Shown: one piece after another, positions 26,205-34,931 of the stretch
Position numbering within the stretch: the first letter of the stretch is position 1
Layout of the letters: every line of letters starts with the position of its first letter
NCBI GenBank assembly: GCA_026184775.1
Contig: JANCYW010000005.1
Span: forward strand, 1-64,000
DNA length: 64,000 nt
Reading direction: 5' to 3'
Origin: Cyanidium caldarium
Lineage: Eukaryota; Rhodophyta; Bangiophyceae; Cyanidiales; Cyanidiaceae
Program-made: the position numbers and the translations under genes
Notes under the pieces: generated by a model
Database searches by the model: none
What the model saw: only the letters and a program-made list of their open reading frames with translations
What the model was told of the DNA's origin: nothing

Positions 26205-28628
26205 ATGGACGCGGGAAATGGCCAGTTGCCGACGACGTTGGAGCAGGTGTCGATACACGCAACGCTGCCGACACCGATAGCCGGTGAGCGGAACGTGCTG
26301 GTGACTTCTGCCCTCCCCTACGTGAATAACGTGCCGCACCTGGGCAATCTGATCGGGTCGGTGCTGTCGGCGGACGTGTACGCCCGCTACTTGCGACAGA
26401 CCGGGGTGAACGTGTTGTTCATCTGCGGCACGGATGAGTACGGCACGGCCACCGAGACCAAGGCGGCCGAGGAGGGCGTCACACCACGACAACTGTGCGA
26501 CAAGTACCACCGGCTGCACCGGGACATTTATCGCTGGTTCGACTTGGGTTTCGACCATTTTGGGCGCACCTCGACGCCGCGCCAGACCGAGATATGTCAG
26601 GAGATCTTCTGGCAGGTATACCACAATGGGTACTGCACGGAGCAGACCGTGGCGCAGTTGTATGATGTGGAGGCGGGCAAGTTTTTGGCCGACCGCTACG
26701 TGCACGGCACCTGTCCGCGTTGCGGCTACGAGGACGCCCAGGGCGATCAGTGCGACCAGTGCGGCAACCTGCTGAACCCGACCGAGCTGGTGCGACCGCG
26801 ATCGGCGCTGACCGGCAGTGTGCCCGAGGTGCGTACCTCGCGCCACCTCTTCCTGGAGCTGCCGCGCCTGGCCGATGCGCTGCAGCGATGGGTCGACGCG
26901 GCAGCCGAGCGCGGCGGCTGGAGCGACAACGCGCTGACCATGACCCGCAGCTGGTTGCGCGACGGCCTGAAACCGCGCTGCATCACCCGCGATCTGCAAT
27001 GGGGCGTTCCGGTGCCGCTGGACGGTTTCACCGACAAGGTGTTCTATGTGTGGTTCGACGCGCCCATCGGTTACCTCAGCATCACCGCGGCGGCATGGAG
27101 TGATAGGGATAGATGGCGCGCCTGGTGGCAGCATCCCGAACAGGTGGAACTGGTGCAGTTCATGGGCAAGGACAATACGCCCTTTCACACGGTCATCTTC
27201 CCGTGCACCCTGTTGGCGACGCAACGGCCGTGGACGATGCTACAGCGCATCTCCACCACCGAGTATTTGAATTACGAGGGCGGCAAGTTCAGCAAGCGGC
27301 GCGGCACCGGCGTGTTCGGGGACAGCGCCGCCGACACCGGCATACCCGCGTATGTGTGGCGGTACTATCTGGTGGCCAACCGGCCGGAGCAGTCGGATTC
27401 GGTGTTCACCTGGGACGACTTGGCCGCCAAGAACAACAACGAACTGCTGGCCAATGTGGGTAACCTGGTGAATCGGACGGTATCGCTGGTGAAGAGCGGC
27501 TTTCAAGGTGTGCTGCCGGCGTTGACGGACGCTCCGGGGTATCAGGCGCGGGAGCGGCGCCTGTTCGCTGCGGTGACCGACGAGCTGCGCGAGTATCACC
27601 GCTGCTTCGGTGACATCGCCCTCAAGGCGGCACTGCGCTGTGCGATGGCGATCGGCAAGCTGGGCAATCAGTACTTGCAGGAGAGCAAGCCGTGGGATCT
27701 GCTGAAAGAGCCGGCGTCGGGACGTGAGCGGGCGCGCACGGTGCTGGCGGTGGCCGCCGGCGTGGTGCGCCTGCTGGCGATCTGCATGGAGCCGTTTATG
27801 GGCGGTGCCTTTGCCGACCGTATCCTACAACAAGTGGGGGTGGTGATCGAGCGTGTTGATGATCGATCGGAAGTGCACCGCATTCCCCACCAGTTGGATG
27901 CGGCGCTGGTGGAGCGGTGGTTCGGCGGGGCGCGAGCGCACCGCTTTGGCGAGCCGTCGCTGTTGTTCCGCAAAATGCTGCCGGAGCAGGTGGCGCAGTG
28001 GCGAGCGCGTTTCGCGGGCGACGCCGCCGCCCGCGCCGAGTCGAAACCGCCGGCGGACGTGTTTCCGCTGGATTTGCGCATCGGTCGCATTACCCGATGC
28101 GAGCCGCATCCGGCGTCGGATCGATTGTACGTGCTGCGCGTTCAACTGGATGAGGCGCAAGGCGAGCGCACCGTGGTGGCCGGTCTGCGCATCGCCTACC
28201 CTGCGGCCGACTCGCTGCTGCAGCGACGGGTGCTGCTGTGCTGCAACATGGAGGAGGCGACGCTGGCCGGCGTGCCCAGTGAGGCGATGCTGTTGGTGGC
28301 CGAGAAGCACGACCACCAACGAGTATTGTGCTGTGACGGGAGTGACGGCGGGGATGAGGCGGCGTGCGGCACCCGAGTATATCCCTACGACGAGGGCGCG
28401 GAGAGCGAGTCGGCGGTGGCGATGAATAGGAGCACGGAAGAGAAACTGGATCGCAAGCGATTTCAGGCGGTGAGCAAGGCGTTACGCATCGACGCCACCG
28501 GCCGCTTGCGGTACCAGAATCGGTACGTGCTGCGCACCGATCCCGGTGGCCAGGCCATCCACGTGGACACCGGCGCACGGGAGGGCGATGAAGAGGCGAT
28601 GCGCTGGCAAGGTGCGAAAATCAAGTAG
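26205..28628 (+). CDS. Methionyl-tRNA synthetase with C-terminal tRNA-binding domain
   Basis: 807 aa from ATG 26205. It charges tRNA-Met, a class I synthetase. The HIGH-type motif is VNNVPHLGNLIG, and the KMSKS motif is represented by GKFSKRRGTG. A zinc knuckle CPRCGYEDAQGDQCDQCG sits between the catalytic halves. After the anticodon-binding helical domain there is an EMAPII/Arc1p/Trbp111-like OB fold starting FPLDLRIGRITRCEPHP and including LRVQLDEAQGERTVVAGL and MLLVAEK. This arrangement, and the lack of a transit peptide, fits the cytosolic enzyme. The gene lies divergent to the TCAIM homolog and its stop is about 60 bp from the permuted tRNA-Lys transcript. Confidence 0.94.
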   Translation: MDAGNGQLPTTLEQVSIHATLPTPIAGERNVLVTSALPYVNNVPHLGNLIGSVLSADVYARYLRQTGVNVLFICGTDEYGTATETKAAEEGVTPRQLCDKYHRLHRDIYRWFDLGFDHFGRTSTPRQTEICQEIFWQVYHNGYCTEQTVAQLYDVEAGKFLADRYVHGTCPRCGYEDAQGDQCDQCGNLLNPTELVRPRSALTGSVPEVRTSRHLFLELPRLADALQRWVDAAAERGGWSDNALTMTRSWLRDGLKPRCITRDLQWGVPVPLDGFTDKVFYVWFDAPIGYLSITAAAWSDRDRWRAWWQHPEQVELVQFMGKDNTPFHTVIFPCTLLATQRPWTMLQRISTTEYLNYEGGKFSKRRGTGVFGDSAADTGIPAYVWRYYLVANRPEQSDSVFTWDDLAAKNNNELLANVGNLVNRTVSLVKSGFQGVLPALTDAPGYQARERRLFAAVTDELREYHRCFGDIALKAALRCAMAIGKLGNQYLQESKPWDLLKEPASGRERARTVLAVAAGVVRLLAICMEPFMGGAFADRILQQVGVVIERVDDRSEVHRIPHQLDAALVERWFGGARAHRFGEPSLLFRKMLPEQVAQWRARFAGDAAARAESKPPADVFPLDLRIGRITRCEPHPASDRLYVLRVQLDEAQGERTVVAGLRIAYPAADSLLQRRVLLCCNMEEATLAGVPSEAMLLVAEKHDHQRVLCCDGSDGGDEAACGTRVYPYDEGAESESAVAMNRSTEEKLDRKRFQAVSKALRIDATGRLRYQNRYVLRTDPGGQAIHVDTGAREGDEEAMRWQGAKIK

Positions 28629-28680
28629 AGCCTCGCGTGTTTTTCGACCTCTCCCACGGAGACCGATATCTTCACGCCCG

Positions 28681-28685
28681 AAAAA
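28681..28685 (-). terminator. Pol III terminator of the permuted tRNA
   Basis: Five Ts on the minus strand, 5 nt after the end of the tRNA 5' half (28691). This is where a Pol III transcript reading the 3' half first and the 5' half second should stop. Confidence 0.7.
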
Positions 28686-28690
28686 GAACA

Positions 28691-28834
28691 CTCGAACCCA
28701 CGACCATCTGATTAAAAGTCAGATGCTCTCCCGACTGAGCTACGTTGGCTGCGCAGGTGCCCGCTCCATCAGCCGAGAGCACCTCACACGACCCGCCTGA
28801 CCTGAGCGCGCGCGCCACACCGCCAACGGTGGGG
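28691..28834 (-). tRNA. Circularly permuted tRNA-Lys(UUU)
   Basis: The two halves of one tRNA lie in reversed order on the minus strand. The 14-nt 3' half (28834-28821: C, CCCAC, CGTTGGC, G73) comes first, then a 71-nt spacer, then the 59-nt 5' half (28749-28691: GCCAACG, TA, D arm GCTC-AGTCGGGA-GAGC, anticodon arm TCTGA-CTTTTAA-TCAGA, variable TGGTC, GTGGG, TTCGAG). Joined, they give exactly 73 nt with a perfect 7-bp acceptor stem, a perfect 5-bp T stem and the 7-nt T loop TTCGAGC. The ends can form a bulge-helix-bulge: 4-bp TTCG/CGAA flanked by 3-nt bulges AGT and TTC, with cuts after two bulge nucleotides giving that loop; the outermost helix is weak. CCA is not encoded. The break lies in the T loop, as in several C. 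merolae permuted tRNAs. Confidence 0.93.
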
Positions 28835-28867
28835 AATTCGTGCGACGATGGGCCGCGCTGAAAACGG

Positions 28868-28875
28868 CATATAAA
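28868..28875 (-). promoter_or_regulatory. TATA-like element upstream of the permuted tRNA
   Basis: Minus-strand TTTATATG about 34-41 nt upstream of the 3' half, the position where plant-like Pol III tRNA genes carry a TATA element. The A box and B box both lie in the downstream 5' half, so upstream signals may matter more than usual here. Positional inference only. Confidence 0.4.
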
Positions 28876-29123
28876 GCACATTGGGAGGAGGCACGGAACC
28901 CGAGTCTCGTTTGGCCGCTCAAGGACCCCAGGCACACACGACGCAGCGGTGGGAGCGCGGACATATTTCGTCGCACCATAACGTGTCACAGAAAGCAACG
29001 TGAAGCTCCACTCGACCTGCCCACCTCTGCAACCGCTGCGTGCCTGCAGAACGTCGTCGGTGCACCGCTAGCGTCTTTTCGCGTTGGCGCCCACGCCCTC
29101 CACCCGCATTCCCCGTTCAGAAA

Positions 29124-30158
29124 ATGGCACTGGCGGGACAGGGCGATCCGCGATGGATCGTTAGGGACATGGGCACGGAGGGCACCAACGTCGGACAGTG
29201 GCACTGGCAGGAGCGGGACGTGTCGCGCTCGGTACAAGAGCGGCTGCGCGCGGAATGGCGCGCAGCGATGAAGGCGCTGGGCGACGGCACCGACTACCAG
29301 TACGAGCTGCTGGAGCCGGTGACCGTGGAGGGCGACTGCGCCCTCTACTGCCGTAAGAGACAGTGGAAGGCGGTGTACGACTGGCACGGCGAAGCGCAGT
29401 GGCGAGTGCAAGGTGCGGAGGCGGAATCTTGCGGCTCCGGTCGGTGCCGCTTTGAGTGGCTGGAACCGGATCCCGAAGTGCAGTTTACGTACGAAGGCGG
29501 CGTGCCGGACGTCTGCCGGGAACGCCTGGAGACGCAAGGCCGAGCGAGCATCACCGCGGCCATGCGGACCGTCTTGGAGAATGTATTGGCGGAGGCACAG
29601 GCCAGCACTGCGGACGGCAACGACGACAATCGCGCAGAGAAGCGCGCCGCGCCCGTTACGCGCGAGTCAGCTACGCCAGCGCCCGTAGCATCGAGGGATA
29701 CCACCGCCGCCGTCGCCGCCGCCTCTGCGCAACCTGGCACCGGTCAGTTCACGTTGCGTGAGACGTTTTTCGCGCCGCGCGCCCTCGTCTTCGACATGCT
29801 CACGCGCCCCGATCTCATCCAACGTTACACCCAGTCCGAGGCGGTATGCACTGCGCCCGAGCGCGGCGGCGCCTTGGCGCTGCTCCACGGCCAAGTGGTC
29901 GGCGAGAACCTGGAATGGCAGCCGCCCGAACGGCTGGTGCAGCGATGGCGCATGAGCGACTGGACGCCCGCCGACCACTACTCCATCGTGCACATGACCC
30001 TCACGGAGCGCCCCGGCGGCGAGACGCAGCTCGAGCTGATGCACGAGAACGTACCCGATGACGCGCTGGAACGCACCCGCATCGGTTGGGTGCAGCAGAT
30101 CTTTGGACGCATGCGCGTGGTGTTCAACTTGGGCGGCACACCGCTTCCCATCGAGTAG
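29124..30158 (+). CDS. AHA1: Activator of Hsp90 ATPase (Aha1)
   Basis: 344 aa from ATG 29124, the usual Aha1 length. Aha1 binds the middle and N-domains of Hsp90 and stimulates its ATP turnover. N-terminal Aha1 domain: VGQWHWQERDVSRSVQERL (the family has NNWHW.E.D), then AVYDWHGEAQW, FEWLEPDPEVQFTYEG. A Thr/Ala-rich linker leads to a C-terminal START/AHSA1 domain: FTLRETFFAPRALVFDML, WQPPERLVQRWRMSDW, HYSIVHMTL and ERTRIGWVQQIFGRM. Both halves are intact. Confidence 0.93.
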   Translation: MALAGQGDPRWIVRDMGTEGTNVGQWHWQERDVSRSVQERLRAEWRAAMKALGDGTDYQYELLEPVTVEGDCALYCRKRQWKAVYDWHGEAQWRVQGAEAESCGSGRCRFEWLEPDPEVQFTYEGGVPDVCRERLETQGRASITAAMRTVLENVLAEAQASTADGNDDNRAEKRAAPVTRESATPAPVASRDTTAAVAAASAQPGTGQFTLRETFFAPRALVFDMLTRPDLIQRYTQSEAVCTAPERGGALALLHGQVVGENLEWQPPERLVQRWRMSDWTPADHYSIVHMTLTERPGGETQLELMHENVPDDALERTRIGWVQQIFGRMRVVFNLGGTPLPIE

Positions 30159-30600
30159 TTTGCCTGAAGGGGATATCGGTGAATGTACACGGAAAGACGC
30201 TTGCACGCTTTATGTTTCCTCAAACACGACACCGCCACTTCACCCTCCCTCTGTCTCGCAGTGCTCCTGGGTGTGCGGCGATGCGAGCGCCCCCCACAGA
30301 CCGAGCGCGGAAAGCAGTGGCAACGCCGCCCGCGATTCGTGTGCCCTACCACGCGCGGTGTCGAGGGCTGTCTGCACAGAGCATCCGTGTTCCGACTCAT
30401 CAGGTAAAGTGGAAGGCCAGTTGGTTGTGTTGAGGGCATTCGATGCCACGGCAGCCAAGCATCGGTAAGTGGCGCTGAGGGAGTGCACCGAGGAGGCGTG
30501 CCGCCAGGGATCCACACGTCGGGCAAGACCGGGCAGGAGGTCCGGCCAACGGCGCTGCACTCTGTGCGAGCAGCGTCGCCACTCTGGGGGTGGCTGAGGT
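30159..30600. other. Intergenic region AHA1 - SPT7-like
   Basis: 440 bp between two genes on the same strand; it should hold the AHA1 3' UTR and the SPT7-like promoter. A GTAAGT at 30465 follows a short ATG frame, but no branch point or pyrimidine tract precedes the candidate acceptor at 30598. No RNA gene seen. Confidence 0.45.
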
Positions 30601-32940
30601 ATGGGCGGTCAGCAGCCGCACTCGATGCCCGTGGGGGAATCGGGCGTACCGGTGGACAATCCGAGGTTGGCGGCTACCTACGCGTGGTACGGCGACGTGG
30701 AGCAGTGGTACGACCGCGAATGGCAGGAGGCTGCCCGAGATGAGCAGGCAGAGGCGGGCGGCAAGGGGCAGGAAGATGATGCGGGGCACGGAGAGACGGG
30801 CCAGTCATCGTGTGCGGCACTGCCGGCGGTCAAGTGGTATCAAGAGTGTCCGTACGTGTTGCTGGATGAGGAGAGTGCGGATGAAGCGAGGGACGCGCTG
30901 CTCTCGCGCACTGCAGCGTCCACCGTTGCGAAGCATCCGCCCCCCGAGCGCAGTGGTGAGCATATCGGCGGTGAACCGGGTCGCAAGGCCACCAAACGCC
31001 GACGAACGGGCGCGCTGAATGCGGCCGCTACGAATGCCCACCTGCACGCGGTGTTGGATGGGCTGCATGGATACAGCGAGCAACGACAGCAGGAGATGGA
31101 GCGCGCGGACGGGACTGCATCGTCCGCTATTCTGTCGGAACCGCGCACACCACCGCGCAAGAGCCGGCGACGAGCGGCCGCTGCTGTTGCTGCCGACTCG
31201 CGGGCGTCCAGTCCGGAACGCCGCTCGGCATCGCCGCGGGAGTCGGACGGTGGCAGCAGCAGCAGCAACCGTGGAGTAGCGGCAGCATATGCGAGTGTGT
31301 GGAATTACCGCGAGCTGGTGCGCCGCGTCGATGCGGGCAAGTACGATTCGACGGATGCGTTTGCCGCCGACTTGTCGCTGATGCTCAGCAGCAGCAGCAG
31401 CAGCAGCAGCAGCCACGGCCATCGCGCCAAAGCAAGTGAGGAGGGCACGCCCCGGCCGACGCGAGAGGCGTTGCGTCAAGCCGCCGACGACTTGCGGCAT
31501 CGATTGTTTCAGTTGTTGCGGCGGCCGCCCGGCAAGGCGGAGCCGTTGGCCAAGGCGTCGGTGACTCCGTCTCCGGCCGCCACCGGCACGACACCGGGTG
31601 CTGCGGCACTGTCGGCGCTGCGGCAACTCCACCGACAGCATCAGGCGTACGTAACGCAGCAGATGCAGCTCGCCTTTGCCGAACGCGACGCCGCCCCCGA
31701 TCCTCGGCTCGCCTGGCACCTGGACGACGTTGAGAGCACCGAGGTGGAGCGCGCCTGGCCGGAGATGTTTATGGGGCCGTGTCTGCCCGACCTGCATCGC
31801 GCCATACGGCCACCGTCGCCGTCGCGGGCCGCGGACACGAATGAGGGAGAGGGAGAGGTGTCGCTGATGTACCGCGAGGATGTGGAATGCGTGACTCGCA
31901 TCCACCGCTTGCGATCCCGCATTCTGCAGGCGGTGGCCGAGTTGCAAACACGAACGCACCCGTCAGTGGATGCAAAAGCGGCATCGGACATGATTCACGA
32001 GGTGCCCGCCGAACGCAAGCCGGTCATCACGCCCGTGCCGCTGATGATTGACACCGACCACGACGCGGCGGATGCGTGGGAGGCGCCGGACCACCGACAA
32101 CCCACGCGACCGGATGGCGTCGCCAATCATCTGGTCGAGGACGTCAGCGATGACCACGAAGCGGCACTCCCACTGCAACCACGCTGCCCGCCGCCACCGC
32201 CACCGTCGTTATCGGCACCCGACACCGAACAGCTGCCACTGGAGTGGTATCGACTGCGACAGGCGGTCGCAGCAGTATTGTACCTGGGTGGATTTGCCCG
32301 TGGGCAACGCAGCGCCTTGGATACGCTGACAGAGACGGCAGTCGACTATCTGCAGCGACTGGGACGCGCGCTCACCGCCCACCGAGATGCCCGCGAGGCT
32401 GCCGACGGGCCGGCCCCGTCCGTTCGCCGCGGTCGATGTTTCCCCGCCGCGACCGCGGCATCCGCCGATGCGTTGGCGCAACTGGCCACCGAGGTGGGCG
32501 CGTCCGGTCTGCGCGGCGGCTTCGCCAGCTTGATGCGATATCGAGAGGTGGAGGTGCCGGCCATGCGGGCAGCCTTGCGCGCCAGCGAGAAGCTGCTGCA
32601 ACAGCGGTGGCAACACGTGCAGGCCATGGCGCAAGAGGCGGGCGTGGAGGTGGAGCGTTCGGCAGATGGCGACGGCCCGCACACGGCAACATGCGCGACC
32701 GAGGCCGTGCAACACATCGACGAGCATGCGGCGCTGCGTCTCTTCGGTGCCGCGTCGGATCGGTTGGTGGTGAATGTGTTGCAGTTGGATCGCGTCGGAG
32801 CGCCGACGGCCGCCGTGCCGTACGCCCTGGCCGCCGCGGTGTGTCATCGGATGGAGGCAGCGGCGAGAGGCTCTCATCCGAATCGGGTGATGGATCGGCC
32901 GCCTCCACCTACCCACACAGAGGCAGACGTGCCCGAGTGA
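30601..32940 (+). CDS. SPT7-like SAGA subunit with histone fold
   Basis: 779 aa from ATG 30601. The best-supported part is a histone-fold near residues 545-600, EWYRLRQAVAAVLYLGGF followed by SALDTLTETAVDYLQRLGRAL, which matches the SPT7/SUPT7L (bromodomain-associated) histone fold that pairs with TAF10 in SAGA. Around residue 235, WNYRELVRRVDAGKYDSTDAF resembles the C-terminal part of a bromodomain as found in fungal Spt7, but the preceding half and the acetyl-lysine Asn are not evident. Long Ser/Ala/Arg-rich stretches, a basic KRRRTG and an (AGC) run link the parts. The N-terminus (YAWYGDVEQWYDREWQ) is Trp/Tyr-rich. The SAGA assignment is inferred from the fold. Confidence 0.6.
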   Translation: MGGQQPHSMPVGESGVPVDNPRLAATYAWYGDVEQWYDREWQEAARDEQAEAGGKGQEDDAGHGETGQSSCAALPAVKWYQECPYVLLDEESADEARDALLSRTAASTVAKHPPPERSGEHIGGEPGRKATKRRRTGALNAAATNAHLHAVLDGLHGYSEQRQQEMERADGTASSAILSEPRTPPRKSRRRAAAAVAADSRASSPERRSASPRESDGGSSSSNRGVAAAYASVWNYRELVRRVDAGKYDSTDAFAADLSLMLSSSSSSSSSHGHRAKASEEGTPRPTREALRQAADDLRHRLFQLLRRPPGKAEPLAKASVTPSPAATGTTPGAAALSALRQLHRQHQAYVTQQMQLAFAERDAAPDPRLAWHLDDVESTEVERAWPEMFMGPCLPDLHRAIRPPSPSRAADTNEGEGEVSLMYREDVECVTRIHRLRSRILQAVAELQTRTHPSVDAKAASDMIHEVPAERKPVITPVPLMIDTDHDAADAWEAPDHRQPTRPDGVANHLVEDVSDDHEAALPLQPRCPPPPPPSLSAPDTEQLPLEWYRLRQAVAAVLYLGGFARGQRSALDTLTETAVDYLQRLGRALTAHRDAREAADGPAPSVRRGRCFPAATAASADALAQLATEVGASGLRGGFASLMRYREVEVPAMRAALRASEKLLQQRWQHVQAMAQEAGVEVERSADGDGPHTATCATEAVQHIDEHAALRLFGAASDRLVVNVLQLDRVGAPTAAVPYALAAAVCHRMEAAARGSHPNRVMDRPPPPTHTEADVPE

Positions 32941-32943
32941 CCT

Positions 32944-34728
32944 TTATCCATTCGTCTCGGCTTCACACTGCACCCCATTTCGGTGACCGAATCCGTGCAC
33001 GACGTCCAGCGACCAGCCGAGGTGATGACAGCGGGCGAAGAAGGACGCGGTGCGCGGCGGTGCCACCGCCGCTATCGCTTCGGATTCGGTGGCCTGCGGG
33101 CACCGCAGCAAGTACAGCGACGCCATCAGCGCGCGTAGCGTGTCGGTGGCGCTGGCGTCGGTTTTCATCGCGAAACCGACGCGCGGCCGATCCCCAAACG
33201 GGAACAGGCCGGGGGTGATGGAGGGAGACAGGCGGCCGACCACGAAACGCTCCCGATGGCACGCACTCCATATTCGTTGGAGCGAGGATGCGCCCCGATG
33301 AAGTGACTCCGACTCACCGTCAAACGCCGATAACGGTACGTCCGGTCGGATGCCGCGCACCGGAGACCACAGCGTACGCCAGTGCAGTACGCGTTCGCGT
33401 GCAGCGACCTCCGTCGGCGACGGGACCGCCGCCTCCGCATCGCCGCCACCGCCCGATAACACCGCCTGCACGTAGGCATCCGCCAGTAAAACCGCGCGTT
33501 GGAAATTCAACGACGGCAGCACCAGCACCCGCATCGACTGATACCGACACACCAACTGCATCGCCACCACCGCCGTGAACGCCGTCCAAGCGGTCGCGGC
33601 GCCGTGCTCGGCGATGGCGTGGTTGACGGCGATGCCGCCGGCGATGCCCAACAGCTCGGCGGCGATCGACTGGGCGTCGCCCTTGGCGGTGACGTCGCCG
33701 ATGTTGGAGGCGGTGGCCAGCGTGCGGTGAATGGTGCTGCGCGTGGACGAGAACACCACGTGGGCCATGCCTTTCAGGGCGTTGCCGCCCGACGCCAGCA
33801 ACAGGAACCAGTCGGGACGCAGCCGGCACAGCAGCTCCAGGGCGGTGCCTGCGTGCCACAGCACGTCGCCGAGCATGCGGAAGCGTTTCAGGTCGCCGTC
33901 AAAGGCGTGGCCGTAGCGCGAGGCGTACAGGAGGCGTGCCAAGTGGCCCACGCCATCCTTGAGCACCCACAAGGTGGCCGCAGTGACCGGGATGGAGGCC
34001 ACCGTGGCCGCCGGCGCGGACGCGCTGAGGTCGGTACGGCCGAGGCCGGCGGCAAACAGCAACGACGTGGTGGCCAGCACCGCATTGCAGGCGGTGAGCG
34101 CATTGTGAACGAAATGCCACTGCGCGTAAGCGGCATAACAGTCGGCCACGGTATGCGGGTAGTTGCGCGGCAGGAACAGACGATGGAGTGCCCAGGTGAG
34201 CGGGGCGAGCAGACTCCACCGGGGCTGGGCGGATGTAGATGAGGTCGAATCCGCGCAGGCGGCCTGGTCATCGGCCGTCGTCAGGGGACGGCACCAGGTG
34301 ACGAGCCGACCGTCCGCATCCACCCCGTACACTCGCAACTGCTCCCGGCCTGAAAGGGTGCCTGTTCGTTGACGCGCCAGAATATGGGCGGAAGGTGGCG
34401 CGGTCGTATCCGGCGAGCGCACCACCCCGTTCCCCTCAGCGACGGTGCCGCCGGGTGGGTGTGCGTCGGTGATTGTGTGAACGGAAACGTTTTTCGAGGG
34501 TGCTGCGTCATTTCGCGGCTCCCATTGACAACAACGCACATACCTCTTTCTTCTCGCACGAATCGGGGCGTGCGCGACGGAGCGCCGACTTGTTCGGCAC
34601 CCATCCCACCTCCTCCGCCCATTCCTCCTGTCCGGTCGCCAAGCGCCCCGCCATACACCCGCCCACGCCACCACCCTATTCGCATATCGCTCCTCACTTC
34701 TTGATGCTGCCGGACTCCTCTCTGACAT
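32944..34728 (-). CDS. RUS (root UV-B sensitive)/DUF647 family protein
   Basis: 594 aa from ATG 34728, the only ATG before the domain. RUS proteins (human RUSF1/C16orf58) are membrane-associated; some plant members sit in plastids and affect auxin and vitamin B6-linked growth, but the molecular activity is unknown. Signature blocks: FLPRNYPHTVADCYAAYAQW, TLWVLKDGVGHLARLLYASRYG, FDGDLKRFRMLGDVL, FLLLASGGNALKGMAHVVFSSTR and NIGDVTAKGDAQSIAAELLGIAGGI. The ~150-residue N-terminal extension is Arg-rich and could be a plastid transit peptide. The stop is 3 bp from the stop of the convergent SPT7-like gene. Confidence 0.88.
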   Translation of the reverse strand: MSERSPAASRSEERYANRVVAWAGVWRGAWRPDRRNGRRRWDGCRTSRRSVAHAPIRARRKRYVRCCQWEPRNDAAPSKNVSVHTITDAHPPGGTVAEGNGVVRSPDTTAPPSAHILARQRTGTLSGREQLRVYGVDADGRLVTWCRPLTTADDQAACADSTSSTSAQPRWSLLAPLTWALHRLFLPRNYPHTVADCYAAYAQWHFVHNALTACNAVLATTSLLFAAGLGRTDLSASAPAATVASIPVTAATLWVLKDGVGHLARLLYASRYGHAFDGDLKRFRMLGDVLWHAGTALELLCRLRPDWFLLLASGGNALKGMAHVVFSSTRSTIHRTLATASNIGDVTAKGDAQSIAAELLGIAGGIAVNHAIAEHGAATAWTAFTAVVAMQLVCRYQSMRVLVLPSLNFQRAVLLADAYVQAVLSGGGGDAEAAVPSPTEVAARERVLHWRTLWSPVRGIRPDVPLSAFDGESESLHRGASSLQRIWSACHRERFVVGRLSPSITPGLFPFGDRPRVGFAMKTDASATDTLRALMASLYLLRCPQATESEAIAAVAPPRTASFFARCHHLGWSLDVVHGFGHRNGVQCEAETNG

Positions 34729-34931
34729 ACAGAGCCTGTTCCGGTACTTAGTCGTCCACGGACCCCTTGGCGCTCGCCTCCATCACACGGTCCCGTCGTT
34801 GACGGCTCCCGCGAAAAAAAAACGCCCCCGTCGGCTGCGAGAACCGGTGGGCTCGCGCGATGCGCCCGACGACGAACCGACGCTTCCTCCCAGCGGACCA
34901 CCTCCCTCTCCACCTTCATCCCCTCGCTTCT

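Noticed and set aside
30442-30598. A possible first exon and intron for the SPT7-like gene (ATG 30442, GTAAGT 30465, AG 30598)
   Set aside because: The reading frame would be kept, but there is no CTAAC branch point and no pyrimidine tract before the acceptor; the plain ATG at 30601 is simpler.
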